Of a stretch of DNA of 64,000 bases, positions 50,539 through 59,180 are shown in pieces; within the stretch, counting starts at the first letter, position 1, and every line of letters starts with the position of its first letter. The notes under the pieces are model-generated. The model was given only the letters and a program-made list of their open reading frames with translations, did no database searches and had not been told where the DNA came from. This stretch comes from Mucilaginibacter sp. OK268 (lineage in GTDB: Bacteria; Bacteroidota; Bacteroidia; Sphingobacteriales; Sphingobacteriaceae), in assembly GCF_900103125.1 (NCBI RefSeq), contig NZ_FNJV01000003.1:62001-126000 (forward strand), in the 5' to 3' direction. A program made the translations under genes and the position numbers.

Positions 50539-53500
50539 ATGTTGTATAAGCCATGGGGCATTATACTCCTTTTGTGTTATAACGTCACCGTACTTAAAGC
50601 CCAGCAGCCACTTTTTAAACTATTACCCCCTGAGCAAACAAACATTACGTTTAGAAATAACCTGGTTGAGGACGAGCACCTGAATGTTTTATCCTACGAG
50701 TATTTATATAATGGCGGCGGGGTAGCGGTTGGTGACATTAATAATGATGGGTTGGAGGATATCTTTTTCACCAGCAATCTTGGCCCGGATAAACTTTACC
50801 TTAACCTCGGCAATTTAAAATTTAAAGATATTACCAAAGAAGCCGGCGCGGGAATGGCCGGACGTACAGGTGATTGGAAAACCGGTGTTACCATGGCCGA
50901 CGTGAATGGTGATGGTCTGCTGGATATTTATATATGCTATTCAGGTCTCGGCGACAACAGTAAACGCCGCAACCAATTATTCATCAATAAGGGTAATAAT
51001 AAGTTTGTTGAACAAGCGAAGGAATATGGCCTGGATGATCCAGGATATAGTACTCAAGCTGTGTTTTTTGATTATAATAATGATGGCAAGCTGGATATGT
51101 TCCTGCTTAACCACAATGTAAAAAAAATAAGCAACCTTGAGTTTGCCCAAAACAAAAAGGAAACGGATGAATTGGCGAGCAATAAGCTTTTTGAAAATCA
51201 AGGAGGACACTTCGTAGATGTTTCAAAAAAAGCTGGCATCATACAAAACCCGCTCACTTTTGGCCTGGGTGTTGCCATTGCCGATATCAATAAGGATGGC
51301 TTTCAGGATATTTACGTAACTAATGATTATAACGAACCCGATTACATGTATATCAATAATGGGGACGGAACTTTTACTGATAAAAGCAAACAAAGTTTAA
51401 GACACTTATCTCAATTTTCTATGGGTGTCGATATTGCCGACATAAATAATGACGGTCTTCCCGATATCATGACCCTGGATATGCTGCCACCGGATAATCG
51501 CAGACAAAAACTTTTGCAGCTTCAAGAAAACTATGAATCGTTCGAGTTGATGCTACAGCAGGATCTGTATAAGCAATACATGCGTAACATGCTACAGCTT
51601 AACAATGGTGATGGAACTTTCAGTGAAATTGGTCAACTGGCAGGTATTTCCAATACCGATTGGAGCTGGTGTCCCTTGATGGCCGATTTTGACAACGATG
51701 GTTATAAGGATATTTTCATCTCCAACGGATACTTTAGGGATTATACCAACAAGGATTTTTTACGATACTGGGGCGATTATAAGCTTAAAAAAGCTATGGA
51801 TCGTGAACCTTACCTGTTAATGGACCTGGTGAAAGCCATGCCATCTACCACCCTGTCAAACTATATTTTCCAAAACAATCACGATCTTACCTTCACCGAG
51901 AAAAAACAGGATTGGGGTATCAATAAACCGGGCATATCAAGCGGGGCGGTTTATGCTGATCTGGATAATGACGGCGACCTCGACCTTATTACTAATAATA
52001 TCAACAGCGAAGCCTCCATCTATCAGAATATGACTATGGAAACTTCTAAAAAGAATTATGTAGCCGTCAGCTTAAAACAAAACGGCCCTAATGTAAACGC
52101 CATAGGTGCCAAAGTTTACGTTTACAATGATAAACAAACCCAATACCAGGAAGTTAATCCCAACAGAGGCTATTTATCATGCGTATCGACCGTTTTAAAC
52201 TTTGGTCTGGGCGATCAAAACAAAGTTGACTCCATCAGGGTAATATGGCCCGACCAAACAACACAATTATTAACCGACCTAAAGGCTGATCAACGCTTAA
52301 ATATTGTTTATAAAGTGGGTTTAGCCAGCTACAAACCAGCTATTAAAAATAATAAAACGCTGTTAAGTGTAACCAAGCCAATTATTGATTATAAACATAC
52401 CGAAACTACCATAAACGACTTCAAGCGCCAGTTGCTCATGCTTTTTATGAGTTCTAAAACAGGTCCGGTTATCGCCAAAGGCGATGTAAATAAAGACGGA
52501 CTTGAAGATCTTTTCATTGGTGGCGATCAGAATACACCAGGCAAAATATATATACAAAAACCAGGTGGTACATTTACGGCTACCGAGGTATCAGATCTGA
52601 ATCATGAAAACACTTCAGCGGCTGTGTTTTTTGATGCCAATGGCGATGGTTTTCCAGACCTTTATGTGGCAAAAGGCGGCTACTCCTTATTAGAACCCAA
52701 CACACCAGATCTGCAAGATAAACTATACCTTAATGATGGCAAAGGCAATTTTACTTTGTCAACCACTTCCCTTCCCCAGCTTAATGCCAATAGTAAATCA
52801 TGCATACGCCCATGTGATTATAATAACGATGGCAAGGTTGATCTTTTTGTGGGTGCGAATATTATCCCGGGCCAATACCCGGTAACACCTAAAAGCTACC
52901 TCTTAACCAATGCTGGTGATGGACGCTTTACCATCACAGATGTACCTTTTGCTGCCTGCGGCATGGTAAAAGACGCTCAGTGGGTTGACTTAAATGGTGA
53001 TGGCCGTAAAGACCTCATCATTTGCGGTGAGTTTATGCCTATTATGGTTTATACCAATACACCTAAGGGTTTTGTGGATGAAACTGCCAAATACTTTGAT
53101 CAGCAGGAAAACGGCTTTTGGAATACTTTGACAGTTACCGATATAGATGGTGATGGCAAACCGGATATTATAGCCGGTAACCTGGGGACTAACACGCAAA
53201 TACATACATCACCTACAGAACCTGCCGAGATGTATTATGCCGATTTTGATGGCAACGGCTCTATCGACCCATTCTTTAACTTTTATATTCAGGGAGTAAG
53301 CTATCCATTTGTGAGCCGCGATGAATTAAATGAGCAGATATACCAAATGCGTAAAAAGTTCAGCTCATATAAAGCTTACTGTGATGCTACTATGAAGGAT
53401 ATTTTTAGTCCGGATGATCTGGTTAAAGCCACTAAACTCACTGCCGATGAGGTACAAACCAGTTGCTTTTTGAACAGGAATGGCAAATTCGTTAAAATAT

Positions 53501-53814
53501 CGCTACCTATGGAGGCGCAATTTTCTATGGTAACTCAAATAATTGCTACTGACTTTAATCATGATGGCAAAACCGATCTCCTATTGTTAGGAAATCATTC
53601 CGATAACCGCCTAAAACTGGGGAGTTTTGATGCCAGTTATGGCTGCCTGTTAACCGGCGACGGCAAAGGTGGTTTCAAATATCAAACACAGTTATCATCA
53701 GGAATATCGGTTACAGGGGATGTAAAATCAGCGGTAGCAACCCAAATAGGTGGTTCAAAATACATATTGATAGGTGTATCTGGTCAACCATTACAATTTT
53801 ATAAAGAAAACTAA
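50539..53814 (+). CDS. VCBS/FG-GAP repeat protein with ASPIC/UnbV domain, 1091 aa
   Basis: The chosen ATG (MLYKPWGIILLLCYNV) starts a signal peptide. The frame stays open to 50500, but that extension adds only 13 residues. Calcium-binding-like repeats D-x-N/D-x-D-G-x-x-D recur in two sets (about 55-510 and 640-1080), for example DINNDGLEDIFF, DVNGDGLLDIYI, DFDNDGYKDIFIS and DLDNDGDLDLIT. Between them an ASPIC/UnbV-type segment (NAIGAKVYVY...LNFGLGDQNKVDSIRVIWPD, about 520-590) is visible. The two beta-propellers are likely at the cell surface or in the outer leaflet. The stop overlaps the next gene's ATG by 1 nt, so expression with the haloperoxidase is coupled. Confidence 0.9.
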   Translation: MLYKPWGIILLLCYNVTVLKAQQPLFKLLPPEQTNITFRNNLVEDEHLNVLSYEYLYNGGGVAVGDINNDGLEDIFFTSNLGPDKLYLNLGNLKFKDITKEAGAGMAGRTGDWKTGVTMADVNGDGLLDIYICYSGLGDNSKRRNQLFINKGNNKFVEQAKEYGLDDPGYSTQAVFFDYNNDGKLDMFLLNHNVKKISNLEFAQNKKETDELASNKLFENQGGHFVDVSKKAGIIQNPLTFGLGVAIADINKDGFQDIYVTNDYNEPDYMYINNGDGTFTDKSKQSLRHLSQFSMGVDIADINNDGLPDIMTLDMLPPDNRRQKLLQLQENYESFELMLQQDLYKQYMRNMLQLNNGDGTFSEIGQLAGISNTDWSWCPLMADFDNDGYKDIFISNGYFRDYTNKDFLRYWGDYKLKKAMDREPYLLMDLVKAMPSTTLSNYIFQNNHDLTFTEKKQDWGINKPGISSGAVYADLDNDGDLDLITNNINSEASIYQNMTMETSKKNYVAVSLKQNGPNVNAIGAKVYVYNDKQTQYQEVNPNRGYLSCVSTVLNFGLGDQNKVDSIRVIWPDQTTQLLTDLKADQRLNIVYKVGLASYKPAIKNNKTLLSVTKPIIDYKHTETTINDFKRQLLMLFMSSKTGPVIAKGDVNKDGLEDLFIGGDQNTPGKIYIQKPGGTFTATEVSDLNHENTSAAVFFDANGDGFPDLYVAKGGYSLLEPNTPDLQDKLYLNDGKGNFTLSTTSLPQLNANSKSCIRPCDYNNDGKVDLFVGANIIPGQYPVTPKSYLLTNAGDGRFTITDVPFAACGMVKDAQWVDLNGDGRKDLIICGEFMPIMVYTNTPKGFVDETAKYFDQQENGFWNTLTVTDIDGDGKPDIIAGNLGTNTQIHTSPTEPAEMYYADFDGNGSIDPFFNFYIQGVSYPFVSRDELNEQIYQMRKKFSSYKAYCDATMKDIFSPDDLVKATKLTADEVQTSCFLNRNGKFVKISLPMEAQFSMVTQIIATDFNHDGKTDLLLLGNHSDNRLKLGSFDASYGCLLTGDGKGGFKYQTQLSSGISVTGDVKSAVATQIGGSKYILIGVSGQPLQFYKEN

Positions 53815-55151
53815 TGATCAAGAATATATCTATTTTTTTGCTGCTACTGTGCAGTTCAACTTTAGGCTATGCACAAAAGAATAAAAAATCTTTGCCCGAT
53901 TATTTACAACTGGATAATACCATCAAGGCCATATCAGCAGTAATGATACATGATGTGGTGAACCCACCTGCAGCCGCCCGTTATTATAATTACGTAATGC
54001 TGGGTGCCTATAACCTAACTGCTTTAAATAACAAAGAGATTGTCCCACTTGCTGATTTTGTAAAAACCTATAAAGATGATAATCAGCTCAGCATTGAAAA
54101 AGGCAAGTACAATTACCAGATAGCAGCCATATACTGCATGCTCGAAACCGGCAAGCAAATGCTCCCTTCAGGCTTTATGCTTCAGGATAATGAGGACAAA
54201 TACATTAAATTATTAAAAGACAATAAAATAGATGATGATATCATCAAACTATCCATAGCTGCAGCTGCAGAAATGACCGCCAAAGTGATCAAATACTCCA
54301 AAGGTGATAATTATAATAAATTAAGTGGCAGGCTGAGATACACCCCTATCAAAGGCGGCAAAAACTGGTACCCTACTCCTCCTACTTATATGGAAGCCGT
54401 TGAACCCAACTGGAAAACCATCAGGCCTATGTTGATTGACTCATCCAACGAGTTTGTACCGGTACGGCCAACACCCTTTAGTACCGATAGCACAAGTGAA
54501 TTTTATAAGCAAGCTTATGATGTTTACAAGGTTTCCAAAAATCCCCCATTGGAGCAGGTTGCTATTGCTAATTTCTGGGATTGTAATCCTTTCGCCGTAA
54601 CCACTTCTGGCCATATGATGATCGGGTTTAAGAAGATCAGTCCGGGGGGACATTGGATGAATATCGCTGGTATTGTGACAAAAAAAGCTGGTCTAAGCTT
54701 TGATCGTTCAGTAACTGTACTTACGCTTGAGGCGGTGACCCTTATGGATGCCTTTATTAGCTGCTGGGACGAGAAATACCGCAGCAATGGAATCCGGCCA
54801 GAAACATATATCAACAAGTATATCGACATCACCTGGACACCCTATTTGCAAACCCCACCTTTCCCCGAATACCCAAGTGGTCACGCGGTGCTTTCCAACG
54901 CATCGGCAGGAATTTTAACTTATCTGTTAGGTGATAAATTTGCTTATACAGATGATTCTGAAGTCCCCTATGGTGTTGGCCCACGTAGCTTTAAATCTTT
55001 CTATGAAGCCGCCGAAGAAGCCTCAATATCCCGGTTTTATGGGGGCATTCATTTTAAGGATGCTATAGTTTTTGGTAACAAACAAGGCCGGCTGGTTGCA
55101 GCCAAGGTTATTGAGAAAATAAAAGCTGCAAAAATTACCCGGCAAAATTAA
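53814..55151 (+). CDS. Vanadium-dependent haloperoxidase/PAP2 family protein, 445 aa
   Basis: A signal peptide (about 1-20, ending GYAQ) exports the enzyme. The full superfamily active site is present: K-x6-RP in KYRSNGIRP (about 321-329), PSGH in EYPSGHAVLSN (about 352-355) and SR-x5-H in SRFYGGIHFKD (about 405-412). Vanadate-binding haloperoxidases and PAP2 phosphatases share these residues, so the reaction is not decided by sequence. The start overlaps the VCBS protein's stop (TAATG), and the next gene follows after 5 nt. It is shorter than, and not obviously a recent duplicate of, the lipoprotein enzyme at 33382-34935. Confidence 0.92.
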   Translation: MIKNISIFLLLLCSSTLGYAQKNKKSLPDYLQLDNTIKAISAVMIHDVVNPPAAARYYNYVMLGAYNLTALNNKEIVPLADFVKTYKDDNQLSIEKGKYNYQIAAIYCMLETGKQMLPSGFMLQDNEDKYIKLLKDNKIDDDIIKLSIAAAAEMTAKVIKYSKGDNYNKLSGRLRYTPIKGGKNWYPTPPTYMEAVEPNWKTIRPMLIDSSNEFVPVRPTPFSTDSTSEFYKQAYDVYKVSKNPPLEQVAIANFWDCNPFAVTTSGHMMIGFKKISPGGHWMNIAGIVTKKAGLSFDRSVTVLTLEAVTLMDAFISCWDEKYRSNGIRPETYINKYIDITWTPYLQTPPFPEYPSGHAVLSNASAGILTYLLGDKFAYTDDSEVPYGVGPRSFKSFYEAAEEASISRFYGGIHFKDAIVFGNKQGRLVAAKVIEKIKAAKITRQN

Positions 55152-55156
55152 TTCAT

Positions 55157-56707
55157 ATGAATATAAGAGCGTTTATTTTAATCGGACTTTTTGTTTTAAC
55201 TGCTCTTATTTGCCTCAATTCCTTTACTACTAAAAGAGATCTGCCACCTAATGATGATGGCAAAATGCTTTTTGAGAGATATTGTACCAACTGCCATATG
55301 GCTCCCGATCCGGCCAGTTTAACTAAGGAGATTTGGCAAAACCACGTACTGCCTATTATGGCCAGCCGCATGGGAATTATCTATCCAAACTATGACCCAT
55401 TAAGAGGATTAAGTGACGAGGAACGGGAGGTTGTAAAAAAAAATCATATCATCCCCGATGAACCTATATTGACTAATAAAGAATATGGTAAGATCGTGAA
55501 CTATATACTCATTAATGCTCCCGATAGTATATCATTGGATGAAAAAAGGCTGACACGAAACAGTCCCTTAAAACAGTTCGAACGTCAGGATATTCAAATA
55601 TCAGAAAAGACATCTTCAATGATCACAGGATTGGAGTATAACACTTCAACCAACACCTTATGGATAGGCGATTTTTATAAAAAGGTATATAACTGGCAAT
55701 ATGGTAAGGGCGTGACCCGGATTATCAACAGCAATAGTCCGGTAGTTGATTTTAACTTTTATAAGGGCGATACCTATTTTACAGAGATAGGCAAATTATA
55801 CCCTACGGAGCTCAGCACTGGATCTTATTCACAATTGAAGGATAGTATAAACTCAACCCTAATTACGTCCTTACATCGACCCGTTCATGCTGAAATTGAA
55901 GATCTGGATAATGATGGGGTGCCCGAAATAGTAGTTTGTAATTTCGGCAATAAGATCGGCACGCTTTCATTGTTCAAAAAAGACAAATCAGGAAAATATA
56001 CCGAAGATATATTAATGCCCCTGGCCGGAGCTATTAAATGTTATATCAAGGATATGGATGGCGATGGTAAAAAAGATATTGTTGCCCTGTTTTCGCAAGG
56101 GGATGAAAGTGTTTGGATCTTTTACCAAAAGGATAAATTAAAATTTAAAGCCAAAAGAGTTTTACAATTTCCGCCTAATTACGGTACAACCGATATGGTT
56201 TTGGTTGATTATAACCACGATGGCCTTACCGATATTGTTACCGTACATGGCGATAATGCCGATTACTCCAATATACTGAAAGCCTATCACGGCATTCGTC
56301 TTAACATCAATCAGGGAAGCGGCGTGTTTCAGGAGAAATTCTTTTACCCGATATATGGCGTTACCAAAGTATTAGCCGAGGATTTTGATAAAGATGGCGA
56401 TATTGATTTTGCCGCGACGGCATTCTTCCCAGAGTTTGGGAAACTTGTTGATGAATCATTTGTGTACCTGGAGAATACGGATCAGAATAAATTCACCTTT
56501 AAATCATACACGCAAAAGAGCGAAGTACCCATAAAAACCTTAACACTTGAAGCTGCGGATGTTGATGGCGATGGAGACCTGGATATTATCACCGGTAACT
56601 TTGCTCAAAGCCCCGGTCCTGCCCCTGCAGATCTTGATCAGAAATGGAAATCGGCTAAATATGGTTTGAGTATTTTTTTTAATCAGTTGCACCAACCGAA
56701 GAAATAG
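55157..56707 (+). CDS. Cytochrome-c-like/VCBS repeat fusion protein, 516 aa
   Basis: A signal or anchor helix (about 4-21) is followed by a short c-type haem domain (about 33-115): FERYCTNCHMAPDP supplies C43, C46 and H47, and the methionine in PIMASRMG (about 72-79) may be the distal ligand. The rest (about 140-510) is a propeller of FG-GAP/VCBS-like repeats (DLDNDGVPEIVV, DMDGDGKKDIVAL, DYNHDGLTDIVTV, DVDGDGDLDIITG). A haem domain joined to such a propeller suggests electron transfer to or from a periplasmic or surface partner, plausibly the haloperoxidase-family enzyme 5 nt upstream. Its partner and donor are unknown. Confidence 0.88.
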   Translation: MNIRAFILIGLFVLTALICLNSFTTKRDLPPNDDGKMLFERYCTNCHMAPDPASLTKEIWQNHVLPIMASRMGIIYPNYDPLRGLSDEEREVVKKNHIIPDEPILTNKEYGKIVNYILINAPDSISLDEKRLTRNSPLKQFERQDIQISEKTSSMITGLEYNTSTNTLWIGDFYKKVYNWQYGKGVTRIINSNSPVVDFNFYKGDTYFTEIGKLYPTELSTGSYSQLKDSINSTLITSLHRPVHAEIEDLDNDGVPEIVVCNFGNKIGTLSLFKKDKSGKYTEDILMPLAGAIKCYIKDMDGDGKKDIVALFSQGDESVWIFYQKDKLKFKAKRVLQFPPNYGTTDMVLVDYNHDGLTDIVTVHGDNADYSNILKAYHGIRLNINQGSGVFQEKFFYPIYGVTKVLAEDFDKDGDIDFAATAFFPEFGKLVDESFVYLENTDQNKFTFKSYTQKSEVPIKTLTLEAADVDGDGDLDIITGNFAQSPGPAPADLDQKWKSAKYGLSIFFNQLHQPKK

Positions 56708-56720
56708 TATAATTTAAGAT

Positions 56721-56809
56721 ATGTCATTGCGAGCGATAGCGTGGCAATCTCCTCGTTTGTTTATAATTAAGTGAGGAGATTGCTTCGTCGTTCCTCCTCG
56801 CAATGACAT
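56721..56809. repeat. Dispersed inverted repeat, CATTGCGAG family, copy 3
   Basis: Arms begin ATGTCATTGCGAG and end CTCGCAATGACAT. The arms closely match those of copy 1 (28243). It lies between the convergent cytochrome-VCBS and GH92 genes, again directly 3' of coding sequence. Confidence 0.8.
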
Positions 56810-56831
56810 TTTTTAAATTCTAAATGGACTG

Positions 56832-59108
56832 CTATTTCAACACCGATACTGCTTTGTTCGCATCACCCACACCCCAAACCGTTCCAGGCTTATTACCCAT
56901 GGTAATTATCAGTTCGCCGCCATTCATGATGTCTTTGTGCGCAAAATAGGTTTTGTTGTAAACCTTGCCATTTAACAGCATCGCATTAATATACTTATTT
57001 TGCGGGCCGTTGTTTTTCACCACGATATGGAAGGTTTTATTCCCCTGTAATTTCAATGTAGCCTCATTGATAACCGGGCTACCGAAAACATACAGTCCGT
57101 TTGCAGGATTGGCAGAGTAAAAACCAAGCGCCGATAACACATACCATGCCGACATCTGACCAACATCCTCGTTACCAATAATACCATCTGGTTTATCGGT
57201 ATAAAAATCATCCAGGATATACCTTACTTTTTCGGCAGTTTTCCAGGGCTGACCAGAGTAATCATAAAAATAACTCATCGGATGGCTTGGCTCATTACCA
57301 TGCGCGTACTGACCGATCAGACCAGACACATCAGGCGATTTAAACTTGCCCATATCACCTTTCGCGATAAATAATGAGTCGAGTTTAATATTGAACTTTG
57401 CCTCGCCGCCCAATAAACTGATCAATCCTTCTACGTCTTGTGGTACCAGGAAAGTATATTGCCAACCATTGCCTTCGGTGAAATCACCATGCTCATGGAT
57501 GGAAATAAACGGACTATATGGTGTGCGCCATGAGTTTTCTGATAAACGACCACGCATAAATCCGGCTTTTGGATCATAATAGTTTTTATAATATTGACCA
57601 CGTTTGCTGAAGTAGTCGTAATCAGCCTGTTTGCCTAATTTTTTAGCAACCTGTGCTATGCACCAATCGTCAATAGCATATTCCATACCCATAGACACGG
57701 ATTCTGCAGTACTATCAGCTGGGATATAACCGAGGCTTTTTACAAATTTAATACCACGGGCATCCTGCATGGCGGTGGTCTTCATGGCCTCGTAAGCTAA
57801 ATTAGCGTCAAAGCCATTGTACCCCTTTAGCAAAGCATCAGCCACAACAGGTACGGCACTATAACCCACCATACAATTGGTTTCGTTGGCCATTAAATGC
57901 CATACGGGTAAACTACCCTGCTGCTGATAAATAGCCAGCATAGAGTTGATCATATCATTGGTATGCTCCGGGTGGATAATGGTCGACAATGGGTTATTTG
58001 CCCGGTAAGTATCCCATAAAGAGAATGTGGTTACATTATTGAATCCCTGATTTTTATGCACTTTTTTATCTGTTCCCCAGTATTCGCCGTTCACATCATT
58101 AAATATTGATGGAGCTATCATGGTATGATAAAAAGCAGTATAGAATTTTTTAAGCTGCGATAAAGAATCTGCTTTAATGGTGATCTTCTGAAGCTGGCTA
58201 TTCCAGGCTTTATCTGCGTCGACAACCACTTTATTAAAATCCCAACCTGGTATTTCGGTTTTGATGTTTAGCATCGCGTTTTCGGTGCTTACCGGCGATA
58301 TACCTACTTTTGCATAAACAACCTCGCCTTTGGTGGTGCTGAAGCTGACCACTCCTTTTACTTTAGTTCCTTTTAGTTCTATACCAGCTGCACTTGAAGT
58401 ACTGTCATATACCGTGAAGGTTTTGATTGGTTTGGAGAATACAGCAGTAAAGTAAATGCGCTGATCAACCGCCCATCCTTTTGAAAAACGATAGCCAACA
58501 ATGGTGTTTTTGTTAACTTGTTTAATATAAGTTTCCATTGGCCTGTCCCAACCGATACCTTCTTTCAAGTCGATCACGATATGAGCATCTTTTGCAGCCG
58601 GGAAGGTATATTTATGCATACCAACCCTGGTGCTTGCAGTAAGCTCTACGCCTATACTGTAACGTTTTAGCTTAACTTTATAATAACCGGGTTTTACCAC
58701 TTCATCCTGATGACTAAACAGCGAGGTGTAACCGCTCTGCAAATCTTTTATACTGCCCTTAGTTACTTTGATAGGCCCTGTAGTTGGCATAAAGGAAATA
58801 TCGCCCAGATCGCCTATACCGGTACCGCTCAAATGTGTATGCTGAAAGCCGATAATGGTTGAATCTGATATATGATAGCCCGAGCACCAGTCCCAGCCTT
58901 CAGAAATATTGGTTGGCCCTAACTGTACCGCACCAAAAGGTACGCTGGCACCGACAAAAACATGCCCATGAAATCCTGTACCAATATATGGGTCGACATA
59001 TTGGGTTAAACTACCTGGTTTATTTGCCATAGTGGTTTTATGCACCTGGCTAAAAGCACTTGAACTAAACAATGCCAGCAACCCGGCCAAACAGATTTGT
59101 TTTTTCAT
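56832..59108 (-). CDS. GH92 family alpha-mannosidase-like glycoside hydrolase, 758 aa
   Basis: A signal peptide (about 1-20, ending AFSQ) precedes an N-terminal beta-sandwich with VDPYIGTGFHGHVFVGASVPFGAVQLGP (motif about 38-65) and an (alpha/alpha)6 domain. FSLWDTYRANNPL (about 365-377), EDVGQMSAWYVLSALGFY (about 653-670) and GNEDVG are recognised GH92 landmarks, with the catalytic acids in the acidic segments E-D-x-G and related loops. The family cleaves alpha-mannosides by calcium-dependent inversion, often N-glycan mannoses. It lies in a row with GH29, GH20 and GH2 genes on one strand, 72 nt from the GH29 gene. Confidence 0.95.
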   Translation of the reverse strand: MKKQICLAGLLALFSSSAFSQVHKTTMANKPGSLTQYVDPYIGTGFHGHVFVGASVPFGAVQLGPTNISEGWDWCSGYHISDSTIIGFQHTHLSGTGIGDLGDISFMPTTGPIKVTKGSIKDLQSGYTSLFSHQDEVVKPGYYKVKLKRYSIGVELTASTRVGMHKYTFPAAKDAHIVIDLKEGIGWDRPMETYIKQVNKNTIVGYRFSKGWAVDQRIYFTAVFSKPIKTFTVYDSTSSAAGIELKGTKVKGVVSFSTTKGEVVYAKVGISPVSTENAMLNIKTEIPGWDFNKVVVDADKAWNSQLQKITIKADSLSQLKKFYTAFYHTMIAPSIFNDVNGEYWGTDKKVHKNQGFNNVTTFSLWDTYRANNPLSTIIHPEHTNDMINSMLAIYQQQGSLPVWHLMANETNCMVGYSAVPVVADALLKGYNGFDANLAYEAMKTTAMQDARGIKFVKSLGYIPADSTAESVSMGMEYAIDDWCIAQVAKKLGKQADYDYFSKRGQYYKNYYDPKAGFMRGRLSENSWRTPYSPFISIHEHGDFTEGNGWQYTFLVPQDVEGLISLLGGEAKFNIKLDSLFIAKGDMGKFKSPDVSGLIGQYAHGNEPSHPMSYFYDYSGQPWKTAEKVRYILDDFYTDKPDGIIGNEDVGQMSAWYVLSALGFYSANPANGLYVFGSPVINEATLKLQGNKTFHIVVKNNGPQNKYINAMLLNGKVYNKTYFAHKDIMNGGELIITMGNKPGTVWGVGDANKAVSVLK

Positions 59109-59180
59109 TGAATGATTGTATAGAAATAGTATTATGGTTTATAATTAGATACAAACATAAACCCAATACTTAATTGTTTA

